From: Polyangiaceae bacterium UTPRO1
Lineage (GTDB): Bacteria > Desulfobacterota > Binatia > UTPRO1
Assembly: GCA_002050235.1 (NCBI GenBank)
Contig: MWST01000018.1
Coordinates: 186,001-250,000, forward strand
Direction: 5' to 3'
DNA: 64,000 nt
Translations under genes and position numbers: made by a program
The notes under the pieces: model-generated
Told to the model about the DNA's origin: nothing
Seen by the model: the letters and a program-made list of their open reading frames with translations, nothing else
Databases searched by the model: none
In this document: in pieces, positions 1 through 8,968 of the stretch
How the letters are laid out: each line of letters opens with the position of its first letter
Numbering within the stretch: the stretch's first letter is position 1

Positions 1-1236
1 CGGCGTGATGACGCCGTTGCCGGCGTCGCCCAGCACCGAGAACTTGGAGCCCGGCCACACGTCGTGGTGCAAGGGCGCGTTGAAGAGCGCTCCGTAGGCG
101 CCGGCGCTCGAGCCGGTCACGAAGATCTCGTCGGGAGCGACGAAGTGCTCGCGGGCCCACTTCTCCACGGTGCGAGCATTGTGCCAGCCGCGATGTCGGA
201 TCGGGGTGCCGCCGTAGGTCAGCTGGTTGTCGCCGAAGTGGATGTCACCGGTGCAGTAGGACACGAAGACGATGTTCCAATCCTTGAACGGGTTGTCGGG
301 ATTGGTGAGGTCGCCGAATCCCGTGGTCACGCTGTTCGGATTGTCGGAGCCCGACGGGTTCACGTCCTTGTCGAAGGTGCCGAGGAAGACGCACGTGTTG
401 TAGTCCCAGCACGCGCCGCCGCCCTGGTAGTAGATGAGGAGCTTGTTCTCGGAGCCGCGCTTCACGAAATAGTGATAGGGCGTGCCCAGGGAGCAGATCG
501 GGTGGAGGGTGTCCTTCTCGTACTGGATCCCCGGGTACTCGGCCGGCGACATCGTCGTGAACTGCGTGTCGTCGACGTTCGGCGAGACGATGACGTTGGT
601 GGTGACGTCGTCCGCCAGGGAGTCGACGGCAGTGCTTATCGACGAGACCGTGGCCGTCGTCGGACAGCTCGCCGCAAGCTGCTTGTTGACGGCGGCGGTG
701 AGCTTGGCCGCGGCCTTGGTGTTTCCCGCATCGCGCTTGCCCGGGCCGGCCGCGAGCTTCTGGACGTAGCCGGCCTCGTTCTTCAGGTAGGCCGCGCAAG
801 CGTTCCCGGCTGACTGCAGGAGCGCTGCGGCGCACTTGGCGTCCCCCTTGGAAGAGAGGTTCAGCCCGCCGACGACGTCGGCGTAGACGGCGTTCACGGC
901 GTTGTCGACGAGGGTCTGCATGTCGCCCGTCGCCAGGGTCATGTCGACGCAGTCGACGCCTTTGGCGCCGGCCTTGCCCTCGGCCTTCGACCAGGCGGCG
1001 CCCATCTTGCCGCTCGCCTTGCCGAGCGCGGCATCGCGCGTCGCCGTGTCCGTACCGCCGCCGCCGGCGAACTTCGCCAACGCGGCGAACGCCGCCTTGC
1101 ACTTGCCGCTCGCCGATTTCAGCTTGTCGGCGGCGCACTTGTTGCCGGGATACGTGCCGGCATGAGCCGGCACGGCGATGGTCGGGGCGGCGATTGCGAA
1201 GGCCGCGAACGCACAGAGCAAAACTCGGGAACGCAT
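1..1236 (-). CDS. Secreted pectinacetylesterase-like hydrolase with N-terminal Cys-rich module (3' end off the window)
   Basis: The gene starts at ATG 1236 behind a GAGGAG ribosome site and runs off the left edge; 412 codons are visible. Residues 1-27 form a Sec signal peptide. Residues 30-195 are a helical, Ala/Lys-rich segment with spaced cysteines (C34, C46, C96, C135, C147, C191). From about residue 235 the pectinacetylesterase/Notum-like fold begins: a QGGGACWD oxyanion-type motif near 271-278 and the nucleophile elbow GSSAG at 375-379 (Ser377). The catalytic Asp and His would lie in the missing part. Such enzymes are exported serine carbohydrate esterases. The natural substrate is unknown, and the Cys module is not part of the usual family architecture. 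The family is fairly sure, the specificity is not. Confidence 0.78.
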   Translation of the reverse strand, partial: MRSRVLLCAFAAFAIAAPTIAVPAHAGTYPGNKCAADKLKSASGKCKAAFAALAKFAGGGGTDTATRDAALGKASGKMGAAWSKAEGKAGAKGVDCVDMTLATGDMQTLVDNAVNAVYADVVGGLNLSSKGDAKCAAALLQSAGNACAAYLKNEAGYVQKLAAGPGKRDAGNTKAAAKLTAAVNKQLAASCPTTATVSSISTAVDSLADDVTTNVIVSPNVDDTQFTTMSPAEYPGIQYEKDTLHPICSLGTPYHYFVKRGSENKLLIYYQGGGACWDYNTCVFLGTFDKDVNPSGSDNPNSVTTGFGDLTNPDNPFKDWNIVFVSYCTGDIHFGDNQLTYGGTPIRHRGWHNARTVEKWAREHFVAPDEIFVTGSSAGAYGALFNAPLHHDVWPGSKFSVLGDAGNGVITP

Positions 1237-1335
1237 AGGAGCTCCTCCTCGAATTCGGGTGTACTGAAGGTTCAAGTGGACGGGCCGGAGTTACGGCAAC
1301 TTTCGGGGAACGCTAGTCGCAGCCGCGCCGCCAGG

Positions 1336-2265
1336 TCAAGACGATTTTGCCATTTTTCGCGCCGCCGCGACCGCGCGCCAGCCCTGGCGGACGCTCGGAT
1401 GCTGCGGTGCCCAGCCGCTGGCCGCCTTGAGCTTGGTGTTGTCGACGCGCTGCGAGCGCGCCAGCAGCTCGACGGTGCCTCCGAAGACGAGACGCGCCAG
1501 CGGTAGCGGTATCCGAAACGCCGGTTTAAAGCCGCAGGCGTCGGTGAGCGCGCGCATCCATTCCCGCATCGGCAGCGGCTCGTCGTCGACGACGTTGTAG
1601 ATCCCGGCCGGCACGGCGAGCGCGGCGACGGTTGCAGCCGCCGCATCGTCGACGTGGATCGACGACACGTAGTGGTCGCCGGCGCCGATGATCGGAAAGA
1701 GCCGGCGGCGCGCGAGCGCGAGGACCGCGAGCGTCGACGGGGCCTCGGCGGAATAGAAGCCGCCGAAGCGCAGCACGATCCCCTGCCGTCCCCGCGCCGT
1801 GAACCGGGCGGTCTCGCGCTCCGCGTCGCGCGCCGACGCGAGCGGTCGCGGCGCATCTATGGGCGCGCTCTCGGAGATCCGCTGCTCGCCGCGCGCTCGG
1901 TAGAGGAAGGTGATCGATTCCTGCACGTAGATCTTGACGTCGCCGGCGAGCGCCGCGTTGACGAGGACGCTCGTGCCCTGGCAGCGCAGGCGGTCGTTGT
2001 CGCGCCAGGCCGCGAGGCGCCGCATGCGCGCCAGCGGCGGGATGCGCGTCGCCAGGTGGAGCACCGCGTCGGCGCCGGCGACCGCGGCCGTCATCGCCTG
2101 CAGGTCGAAGAGGTCGGCGACCACCGGCTCGGCCCCGAGCTCTCTCAGGAGCGCGCCGCGCTCCGGCGTTCGCGCCAGCGCCCGCACTTCGTGGCCGGCC
2201 GCAGCCAGGAGACGCACGGTCGGCCGGCCGAGCGTGCCGGTCCCGCCGGCGACGAAGACGCGCAT
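1336..2265 (-). CDS. NAD(P)-dependent epimerase/dehydratase (atypical SDR)
   Basis: This 309-residue protein opens with a Rossmann fingerprint GGTGTLG at residues 8-14, as in extended or atypical short-chain dehydrogenases that act on nucleotide sugars, flavonoids or similar ketones. An ADAVLHLA strand around residue 85 and an RFGGFYS segment around 165 fit the NAD-dependent epimerase family. The usual YxxxK catalytic pair is not clearly placed, so the reaction cannot be named. ATG 2265 has a GGAGG site just upstream. It is divergent from the SDR at 2317 with only 51 bp between them, so the two probably share a promoter region. Confidence 0.8.
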   Translation of the reverse strand: MRVFVAGGTGTLGRPTVRLLAAAGHEVRALARTPERGALLRELGAEPVVADLFDLQAMTAAVAGADAVLHLATRIPPLARMRRLAAWRDNDRLRCQGTSVLVNAALAGDVKIYVQESITFLYRARGEQRISESAPIDAPRPLASARDAERETARFTARGRQGIVLRFGGFYSAEAPSTLAVLALARRRLFPIIGAGDHYVSSIHVDDAAAATVAALAVPAGIYNVVDDEPLPMREWMRALTDACGFKPAFRIPLPLARLVFGGTVELLARSQRVDNTKLKAASGWAPQHPSVRQGWRAVAAARKMAKSS

Positions 2266-2316
2266 GGTGCCTCCGCTCTACCAACAGCGCCGAAACCAGG
2301 CTACTAGCTCGTCCCC

Positions 2317-3093
2317 ATGCAAAACCTCTTTTCCGTCGACGGGAAGATCGCGCTCGTGACCGGCGGGTCACGCGGCATCGGGGCGATGATCGCACGCGGC
2401 TTCGTCGAAGCGGGCGCCAAGGTGTACATCTCGGCACGCAAGGAAGCAGCGTGCACGCAGACGGCGACCGACCTCTCGGCGTCGGGCGGGACCTGCATCG
2501 CCGTCCCCGCAGACCTCTCGACCGAGGCCGGTTGCAGAGGCCTCGCCGACGCGATCGCGGCGCGCGAGGGCAGGCTCGACATCCTCGTGAACAACGCCGG
2601 GGCCACATGGGGCGCCCCGCTCGCGGAGTTCCCGGACTCGGCCTGGGACAAAGTTCTCGCCCTCAACGTCAAGGGCCCCTTCCACATGACCAAGCTGTCG
2701 TTGCCGCTGCTCGAGAAAGCCGGCACCGCCGCCGACCCGGCGCGCGTCATCAACATCGGCTCGATCGACGGCCTGAAGGTGCCCTTCCTGGAGACCTACT
2801 CCTACTCGGCGAGCAAAGCCGCCCTGCACCACCTGACGCGCGTTCTCGCCGTGCAGCTCGCCCCGAAGCACATCACCGTGAACGCGGTGGCGCCGGGGCC
2901 GTTCGAGAGCAAGATGATGGCGGCGACGCTCGACCGCTTCAAAGACGCGATCGTCGCCGCCTGTCCGCTCGGCCGGATCGGCGAACCGGAAGACATGGCC
3001 GGCGTCGCGATCTATCTCGCGTCACGCGCCGGCGCCTACGTGACCGGGGTCGTGATCCCGGTCGATGGCGGGATCACCGTTCGTCCCGCCTGA
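2317..3093 (+). CDS. Classical short-chain dehydrogenase/reductase (RhlG/3-oxoacyl reductase-like)
   Basis: This 258-residue classical SDR is complete. It has the cofactor motif TGGSRGIG at 15-22, NNAG near 91-94, the catalytic Ser in INIGS, the YSASK active-site pair near 165-169, and a C-terminal VTGVVIPVDGG signature. The pattern resembles RhlG-type and FabG-type NADPH-dependent 3-oxoacyl reductases, but SDR substrates cannot be read from sequence. It is transcribed away from the epimerase at 1336-2265. No clear ribosome site precedes ATG 2317, so it may be weakly translated or leaderless. It is a soluble cytoplasmic enzyme. Confidence 0.85.
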   Translation: MQNLFSVDGKIALVTGGSRGIGAMIARGFVEAGAKVYISARKEAACTQTATDLSASGGTCIAVPADLSTEAGCRGLADAIAAREGRLDILVNNAGATWGAPLAEFPDSAWDKVLALNVKGPFHMTKLSLPLLEKAGTAADPARVINIGSIDGLKVPFLETYSYSASKAALHHLTRVLAVQLAPKHITVNAVAPGPFESKMMAATLDRFKDAIVAACPLGRIGEPEDMAGVAIYLASRAGAYVTGVVIPVDGGITVRPA

Positions 3094-3128
3094 GGCCGCC
3101 CGGCTTCCGCGCCGTGGCGCCGGACGCC

Positions 3129-3815
3129 TCAGCGCCACGCGAATACCGGCTGCTCGAAATGATCGACCCGCGTCGGTCGCCCGTGCATACCGACCTCGCG
3201 CAGCTGATACACGATCGCCGCCGTCGGCGCATGGACGTGGGTTCCGACCATGGCGATCGAGATGACGGGCCGCTCGCTCTCCGGGATCCGGCGCAGGCAA
3301 GGTACGTCCGGGCGTTCGAGGACGTCGAGCCGCACCCGGTGCACCGCCGCAACCTCGTCCGGATCGGGGGTTAGCGTCGCACTCTCCTCTGCCCAGACGA
3401 CGACCGGCGTGATGACGTAGCCCGAGCGCGTCGGGTAGTCGTCGAGGCAGCCGAGCACCCGATTCGGCGCGACCGTGAGACCGACCTCTTCCGCGAGCTC
3501 GCGCAGCGCCGCCGCGGTCGGCGTCTCTCCGGCTTCGACGCGGCCGCCGGGAAGCGCCCACTGTCCCGCGTGCGCGGAGAGGCGCGAAGCGCGCCGGGTG
3601 AGGAGGAAACACGGTGTCCGCTCCGCGTCCGCGACCAGGGTCACGGCGACGGCGGCATGGCGCCGTCCGTCGAGCGGCACGGCGAGGCGGTCATGGTGCG
3701 CGAGATGGGTGCGGATGCGGGAGGCGAGATCGGAGCCGAAGACCGAGAGCATCGTCACGTCGTCCAGCTCGTACGGCTTCCGGAGGTCGAACGGGTGCGG
3801 GCCATTCGCGTCCAT
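3129..3815 (-). CDS. Nudix hydrolase, CoA-pyrophosphatase-like
   Basis: The Nudix box is intact: GRVEAGETP followed by RELAEEVG gives the GX5EX7REUXEEXGU pattern that binds the Mg ions used to cleave a diphosphate linkage. Upstream, SRLSAHAGQWALPGG resembles the LSxHxGxxxFPGG lead-in of CoA-pyrophosphatases (NudL/YeaB type), so acyl-CoA or CoA is a reasonable substrate guess. I start at ATG 3815 (228 residues). A longer reading to 3923 would overlap the divergent hydrolase gene and adds a low-complexity Arg-rich tail. Its 3' end lies 35 bp from that of the SDR, so the two genes converge. Confidence 0.82.
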   Translation of the reverse strand: MDANGPHPFDLRKPYELDDVTMLSVFGSDLASRIRTHLAHHDRLAVPLDGRRHAAVAVTLVADAERTPCFLLTRRASRLSAHAGQWALPGGRVEAGETPTAAALRELAEEVGLTVAPNRVLGCLDDYPTRSGYVITPVVVWAEESATLTPDPDEVAAVHRVRLDVLERPDVPCLRRIPESERPVISIAMVGTHVHAPTAAIVYQLREVGMHGRPTRVDHFEQPVFAWR

Positions 3816-3921
3816 CAAACGGGTAGTCCCGAGATGATGCAACTCGACGACGTGCCCGTACCGGCGCCGCGCTCTCGCCGCCTTGCTTGACCGGCCCCGA
3901 ACGGCGCGCCACAAGGGTCGC

Positions 3922-4815
3922 ATGCCGCACGCCCGCCTCGGGAACGGAATCGAGCTCGCCTACGACACCTTCGGCGACGCGACGAATCCGCCGCTCGTCC
4001 TCATCATGGGGCTCGGCGCGCAGATGATCCTCTGGGAGGACGAGTTCTGCACCGAGCTCGCCGCCGCCGGCTTCCGCGTCGTCCGCTTCGACAATCGCGA
4101 CGTCGGGCTCTCGACACAGCTCGACCAGCTCGGTGTGCCCAACGTCTTCGAGGCGATGCAGGCGGCCTTCGCCGGCAAGCCCGTCCGGGCGCCGTATCGG
4201 CTCGAGGACATGGCCGACGACACCGTGGCGCTGATGGATGCCATCGGCATCGGGCGCGCCCACGTGGTCGGCGCATCGATGGGCGGCATGATCGCGCAGA
4301 CGCTCGCGATCCGGCACCCGGATCGCCTCCTCACCATGACGTCGATCATGTCGACGACGGGCGACGTGACGCTGCCGCCGGCCACGCCCGAGGCGATGCG
4401 CGTCCTCCTGACACCGCCGCCGCCCGACCGCGAGGGCAACATCGAGCGCGCCATCGAAGCCTGGAAGGTGATCGGCAGCACCAAGTTTCCGCTCGACGAG
4501 GAGCGCATGCGAGCGCTCTTCGACCGCGCTTTCGATCGCGGCTACCATCCGGACGGCGTCGCCCGGCAGATGGCTGCCATCATGGCGTCGGGCGACCGCA
4601 CGGCAGCACTCCACGCCGTGCAGGTGCCGACGCTCGTCATCCACGGTGACGCCGATCCGCTGGTGCGCGTCGAGGGCGGCAGGGCCACGGCAGCCGCGAT
4701 CCCGGGCGCGAAGCTCGTGATCATCGCCGGGATGGGCCACGACCTTCCCCGCGGCGCCTGGCGCCAGATCATCGACGCCATCGGCGAGCTCGCGGCGCGC
4801 GCGCGCGCCGCCTGA
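3922..4815 (+). CDS. Alpha/beta-fold hydrolase
   Basis: This 297-residue protein has the full alpha/beta hydrolase triad: nucleophile elbow VVGASMGG in the middle, acid in HGDADPLV, and His in AGMGHDLP near the C terminus. An oxyanion segment LIMGLGAQM follows strand 3. No signal peptide is present, so it is cytoplasmic. Relatives are carboxylesterases, enol-lactonases and haloperoxidase-like enzymes; the substrate is not predictable. ATG 3922 is preceded by AAGGG. It is divergent from the Nudix gene, and the small HIT-like gene follows 27 bp downstream, so the two may be co-transcribed. Confidence 0.85.
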   Translation: MPHARLGNGIELAYDTFGDATNPPLVLIMGLGAQMILWEDEFCTELAAAGFRVVRFDNRDVGLSTQLDQLGVPNVFEAMQAAFAGKPVRAPYRLEDMADDTVALMDAIGIGRAHVVGASMGGMIAQTLAIRHPDRLLTMTSIMSTTGDVTLPPATPEAMRVLLTPPPPDREGNIERAIEAWKVIGSTKFPLDEERMRALFDRAFDRGYHPDGVARQMAAIMASGDRTAALHAVQVPTLVIHGDADPLVRVEGGRATAAAIPGAKLVIIAGMGHDLPRGAWRQIIDAIGELAARARAA

Positions 4816-4842
4816 GCCGCACGACGGCGCCGTCCCGACGCC

Positions 4843-5151
4843 ATGCCGATCGAGCGCGGCTGCGACCTCTGCGCGGCGGCCCGGCTGACGCGCTGGTACT
4901 TCGCGGACGACGTCTGCTGGGTCGCCGACTGCGAGGTCTGCGCGGTGCCGATGGTGGTGTGGCGGCGGCACGGCATCGATCCGCCGGCCCACGAGGTCGC
5001 GCACATGACCGCCGCCCTGGAGCGCGCCGCCGCCGCCGTCTTTCCTGCCTGGGTGATCGACGGCCAGCGCCGCAACATCCCCGACCACTGGCACGCGCAC
5101 GCCCGCCCGAGCGGCAAGGCGGCGCTCGCCTGGTGGATGCGGCGCCGGTGA
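4843..5151 (+). CDS. Small HIT-like protein with two CxxC pairs
   Basis: This 102-residue protein is not assigned to a family with confidence. It has CDLC near the N terminus, a YFADD segment, a second CEVC pair, and a C-terminal HWHAHARP stretch whose H-x-H-x-H spacing matches a histidine triad. Order and spacing (metal-type CxxC, FxDD, helix with HMTAALERA, then the triad) resemble a very short HIT hydrolase, but the GH-LViPK core is replaced by VCAVPMVVWRRHG. It may instead be a zinc-binding protein of unknown role. It follows the alpha/beta hydrolase by 27 bp, probably in one transcript. Confidence 0.6.
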   Translation: MPIERGCDLCAAARLTRWYFADDVCWVADCEVCAVPMVVWRRHGIDPPAHEVAHMTAALERAAAAVFPAWVIDGQRRNIPDHWHAHARPSGKAALAWWMRRR

Positions 5152-5328
5152 TGACCGCCGCCGGGGAGGACGCGGGTCTTCCTCCCGGGGGCAGGACGGC
5201 GACGACCCCCGGCCCGGCTCGTCGGCGCGCCGCTCACGGCGGCGGTGCTGCCGGCGAGCGCAGCGGGACGGCGTCGGCCCCGCAGCCCGGCTTGTCGGCG
5301 CTCCCATCCCGTGCCAAAGCGCTCGTCC

Positions 5329-6381
5329 ATGCCGCACTCGCCCTTGGCGCTCGCCGCCGCCGCGGCGCTCGCCGCCTTGCTCCCCGCTGCGAGCTTCGCC
5401 GCCGGCGCTCCCGGATTCCCTACGACGCCGCTGCGCGGCGATCCCGACCGCCTCTGTGCGCCTGCCGCCGCCGTCGGACGGCGCGACACCGCAGCCTGGG
5501 TGGTCGACGCCGGGAGTAACGACCGGCTCTTCGGACTCTCACTCGAAGCCGGCCGGCTCGCCGCCGCAAGAGCGGGGAACGTCGACCTGTCCTCGATCCC
5601 GGCCTTCGAACGCCCGCACGACGTCGAGGCCGCAGCGACCGTGGTGCGTTCGCTGCTGCTCGTCGGCTCGCACGCGCGGGGCGAGCGCTGCGAGGTCGCG
5701 CCGGAGCGCGAGCGCATCCTGGTTGCTGCGGTCGACGAGGACGGCAAGGCCCGCACCGAGCGCGCGGCAGACGACGCTCCGCTGATGGCCGGTCTGCGCA
5801 GCGCCGACGAGCGAGCTTGTCTCGAGAGCCTCTTCAATCCCGTCGGGCGGGCGAACGAAGCGAGCCGGCTCCTCTGCCGCGCGCTCGTCGCCGCAGAGCG
5901 CGCGGCAACCAGCGACCACTGCGAAACGCTCGCGTTCGCGGGCGCGGCGGTCGTCGTTCAAGGCGAGCGCGAACGCGTGTGGCTGGCGCTTCGGACTCCG
6001 CTCGTGGACGGCAAGGCGGCCCTCGTTCGCATGGCGGCCCCGGGAACGCTCCGCTTCGACACGACGGTGCTCGCCGATCTCGGCGGCCGCGGCTTTCGCG
6101 AGCTCGCCGCCTACCGACGCACGGCTCTGGCGATCGCAGCCCCTGCGCCCGGGTCCGCTGCGCCCTGGGCGCTCTACGAGCTCGCGCCGCGCGGAGACGA
6201 GTCTTTCGCGGTGCAGCACCTGCGCGACGATCTCGTGCCGCAGTCGCACGCTCTTCTCGCTACCGACGCCGGCCTGGTAGTGCTCGTCGACGGCGAATCC
6301 GGCGCCGGCGGCGGACCCTGCCGCATCCCGGCGCAGCAATATTTCCTGCCGGATCCGACCGGCGCTCACGCCGCCCGGTAA
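5329..6381 (+). CDS. Exported DUF3616-like protein
   Basis: ATG 5329 gives a clear Sec signal peptide (hydrophobic Ala/Leu stretch at 6-24) and a 350-residue product; upstream reading to 5245 only adds Arg-rich residues. Paired segments HDVEAAATV..LLLVGSHARG and ERVWLALRTPLVDGKAALVR, followed by DLGGRGFRELAA, match the repeated beta-propeller-like pattern of DUF3616 proteins. The biochemical role of that family is unknown to me. It is presumably periplasmic or secreted. The 3' end overlaps the convergent gene at 6366 by 16 bp. Confidence 0.7.
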   Translation: MPHSPLALAAAAALAALLPAASFAAGAPGFPTTPLRGDPDRLCAPAAAVGRRDTAAWVVDAGSNDRLFGLSLEAGRLAAARAGNVDLSSIPAFERPHDVEAAATVVRSLLLVGSHARGERCEVAPERERILVAAVDEDGKARTERAADDAPLMAGLRSADERACLESLFNPVGRANEASRLLCRALVAAERAATSDHCETLAFAGAAVVVQGERERVWLALRTPLVDGKAALVRMAAPGTLRFDTTVLADLGGRGFRELAAYRRTALAIAAPAPGSAAPWALYELAPRGDESFAVQHLRDDLVPQSHALLATDAGLVVLVDGESGAGGGPCRIPAQQYFLPDPTGAHAAR

Positions 6382-7784
6382 TCGAAGAACGCCTGGCGCT
6401 TGATGACCTCGGCGACCCCGGTCGGCACCATCGCCTCCCAGCTCGCGTCGCCGTGCTTGATCTTCTTCAGGATCTCCCGGGAGAAGATCGAGAGGTATTC
6501 TTCCTGGAAGCCGTCGAGTTGCTCGATGCAGCCGGCCTCGACCAGGTACTCGTAGAGCTTGCGCAGCTTCGGCGCCACCTGGAGGTTCTGCACCGTGGTC
6601 AGCGAGTTCGTGGCCCGGTCGAGGAGCGGGTAGACGTAGAGCTTGAGATCGTTCTTGAAGAGGCGGCCGAACGACTCCAGGATGCCGCCGTCGAGATTGG
6701 CGTAGTACTGTTCGTCGAAGAGGTCCTTGAGGCTTCCCGCCCCCATGACGACGCCGATCTGCTGCTTGGTGTGCCGGCCGAGATAGGCCGCGAGCCGGTA
6801 GTACTCGAAGTAGTCCGAGATCAGCACCGTCATGCCGCACGCGGCCAGCACGTCGGCGCGCGCCAGGAAGTCGTGGACGTCGACGGTACCGGTGCCGTTG
6901 ACCTGCATGAGGTTGCGCATCGTGATCTCCATGAGCGGAACCACCGCCTGCTCGGCGACGCCGGGCTCGGCGGCGAAGCGCTTCATGGCGCAATCGAGCA
7001 TGTCGACGTTCACGTGCGTGACCGGACGGAAGCTGCCGCGCTCGACGAGCACCGGCTTCTTGTAGAGCACCTCGGAGGGTTGCAGCACGCTGCCGTCGGC
7101 GGCGAACATCGCCGCCCCGGTGAGACCGAGCTGCACCAGCTTCAGGCTCATCACCCGGTTGTCGACATGGCGGAACTCGATGCCCGACATCTCGATCATG
7201 TCGATCTCGAGGCGGTCGGTAGTGAGGCCGTCGAGCAGCGACTCCACCAGCAGCTCCGGCTCGTGGTAGAGGAAGCAGGCGCCGTACACGAGGTTGACGC
7301 CGACTATGCCGAGCGCCTCCTGCTGCGCCTCCTTCTCCTTGTCGAGCATGTTCACGTGGATCACGACCTGGCTGTCGGCGTCCCGCGGGTGCGATTGGAA
7401 GCGGATGCCGAGCCAGCCGTGGCAGCCGCTCGCCGAGTTGTAGCCCGCGGCCTTCACGGTGTCGGCGAAGGCGAAGAAGGCGGTCGAGTTGCCGCGCCGC
7501 TCGCGCAGGCGCTCGAGGTTGAGCGCGTGCTCGTACTCGAGCATCGCCTGCAGGCGCGTTCGGCTCACGTAGCGCTCGCCCTTGCCGTAGATGGCGTCGC
7601 TCACCGTCATGTCGTAGGCGGAGATGCTCTTCGCGATCGTGCCGGCGGCGCCGCCGGCACGAAAGAACCAGCGCACGACCTCCTGCCCGGCGCCGATCTC
7701 GGCGAACGTGCCGTAGCGCCGTTGGTCGAGATTCACGGCGAGCGCCTTCTGGTGCGGATCCTTGGGCCGTTGGGCTTCCTTCAT
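6366..7784 (-). CDS. Conserved cytoplasmic protein of unknown function (472 aa)
   Basis: This is a long, well-conserved-looking soluble protein without signal peptide or membrane segments. It opens with a YGTFAEIGAGQEVVRWFF segment and ends with SWEAMVPTGVAEVIKRQ. I recognise the sequence type from several phyla, where it sometimes carries labels such as TonB-dependent receptor or nicotinate-nucleotide adenylyltransferase. Neither fits: there is no beta-barrel, TonB box or HxGH nucleotidyl-transfer motif. Acidic and His residues are scattered without a known catalytic pattern. It stands alone, divergent from the epimerase at 7928 and convergent with the DUF3616-like gene. Function unknown. 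Confidence 0.8.
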   Translation of the reverse strand: MKEAQRPKDPHQKALAVNLDQRRYGTFAEIGAGQEVVRWFFRAGGAAGTIAKSISAYDMTVSDAIYGKGERYVSRTRLQAMLEYEHALNLERLRERRGNSTAFFAFADTVKAAGYNSASGCHGWLGIRFQSHPRDADSQVVIHVNMLDKEKEAQQEALGIVGVNLVYGACFLYHEPELLVESLLDGLTTDRLEIDMIEMSGIEFRHVDNRVMSLKLVQLGLTGAAMFAADGSVLQPSEVLYKKPVLVERGSFRPVTHVNVDMLDCAMKRFAAEPGVAEQAVVPLMEITMRNLMQVNGTGTVDVHDFLARADVLAACGMTVLISDYFEYYRLAAYLGRHTKQQIGVVMGAGSLKDLFDEQYYANLDGGILESFGRLFKNDLKLYVYPLLDRATNSLTTVQNLQVAPKLRKLYEYLVEAGCIEQLDGFQEEYLSIFSREILKKIKHGDASWEAMVPTGVAEVIKRQAFFDYRAA

Positions 7785-7927
7785 GATCCCCTACATCGGC
7801 CGGAACCCCGCGGATATTGAGGGCGAACGCAGATTACATGCGCTTCGCGGGCCCGGTCGGGACCCGCTGGCGGACCGAGCCGCGCCCCGCAATCACCGGC
7901 TTGCACGATCGACCGCCGACCGACAGC

Positions 7928-8944
7928 ATGCGCGCCATGCTCTTCCTCGTAACCGGCGCCGCCGGGTTCATCGGCTTCCATGTGGCCCAGAAGCTGCTCG
8001 ACCGCGGCGACGAGGTGGTCGGGCTCGACAACGTCAACGACTACTACGACCCGAAGCTCAAAGAGGCGCGCCTCGCCCGCCTAGCGTCACGCCGGGGCTT
8101 CACGTTCGTGAAGCTCGACCTCGCGGACCGCCGCGGCATGGAAGAGCTTTTCGCGCGGCACCGCTTCCCGCGCGTCATCCACCTCGCTGCCCAGGCCGGC
8201 GTCCGCTACTCGATCACCAACCCCTACGCCTACATCGAATCGAACATCGTCGGCTTCCAGCACATCCTCGAAGGCTGCCGGCACCACGGCTGCGAGCATC
8301 TTACCTACGCGAGCACGAGCTCGGTCTACGGCGCCAACACCACCATGCCGTTCTCCGAGCACCACAGCGTCAACCACCCGCTCACGCTCTACGCCGCCAC
8401 CAAGAAGGCGAACGAGCTCTTCGCCCACACCTACTCGAATCTCTTCGCGCTGCCGACGACGGGGCTGCGCTTCTTCACCGTCTACGGTCCGTGGGGCCGA
8501 CCCGACATGGCGCTCTTCCTCTTCGCCAAGAACATCCTCGCGGGAAAGCCCATCGACGTCTTCAACCACGGCAAGCACACCCGCGATTTCACCTACGTCG
8601 ACGACATCGCCGAGGGCGTGGTGCGCACCGCCGACCAGCCGACCGTGCGCGACTCCAAATGGCGGAGCGACGCCCCCGATCCGGCAACCAGCTCGGCGCC
8701 GTGGCGCGTCTTCAACATCGGCAACGGCAAGCCGGTGCCGCTGCTCCGTTACATCGAAGTGCTGGAGCAGGAGCTCGGCAAGAAAGCCGAGATGAACCTC
8801 CTGCCGCTGCAACCCGGCGACGTGCCCGATACCAGCGCCGACGTGCAGGCTCTGGTCGACGCCGTCGGCTACAAGCCCGACACGCCGGTCGAGGTCGGCG
8901 TCAAGCGTTTCGTCGAGTGGTTTCGCTCCTACTACCGGGTTTGA
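7928..8944 (+). CDS. UDP-glucuronate 4-epimerase-like NAD-dependent epimerase
   Basis: This extended SDR of 338 residues begins at ATG 7928 (an alternative ATG lies 9 bp on). It has the NAD fingerprint TGAAGFIG, a [16 protein letters not shown] segment characteristic of UDP-glucuronate 4-epimerases, ASTSSVYG with the catalytic Ser/Thr, and the YAATK Tyr-Lys pair. [15 protein letters not shown] and [11 protein letters not shown] are also family signatures. The enzyme would interconvert UDP-glucuronate and UDP-galacturonate for cell-surface polysaccharide. No other sugar-nucleotide genes adjoin it, so it is not in an obvious polysaccharide cluster. NAD is tightly bound in this family. Confidence 0.85.
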   Translation: MRAMLFLVTGAAGFIGFHVAQKLLDRGDEVVGLDNVNDYYDPKLKEARLARLASRRGFTFVKLDLADRRGMEELFARHRFPRVIHLAAQAGVRYSITNPYAYIESNIVGFQHILEGCRHHGCEHLTYASTSSVYGANTTMPFSEHHSVNHPLTLYAATKKANELFAHTYSNLFALPTTGLRFFTVYGPWGRPDMALFLFAKNILAGKPIDVFNHGKHTRDFTYVDDIAEGVVRTADQPTVRDSKWRSDAPDPATSSAPWRVFNIGNGKPVPLLRYIEVLEQELGKKAEMNLLPLQPGDVPDTSADVQALVDAVGYKPDTPVEVGVKRFVEWFRSYYRV

Positions 8945-8968
8945 CGCCGGCGCTTCTTCGAGAGCGCG

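Noticed and set aside
3691..5337. A 548-codon minus-strand frame across the alpha/beta hydrolase and HIT-like genes
   Set aside because: It runs antisense to two genes with clear motifs and has a low-complexity product.
6366..7784. Label as TonB-dependent receptor or nicotinate-nucleotide adenylyltransferase
   Set aside because: There is no signal peptide, plug or barrel pattern, and no HxGH or similar nucleotidyltransferase motif.
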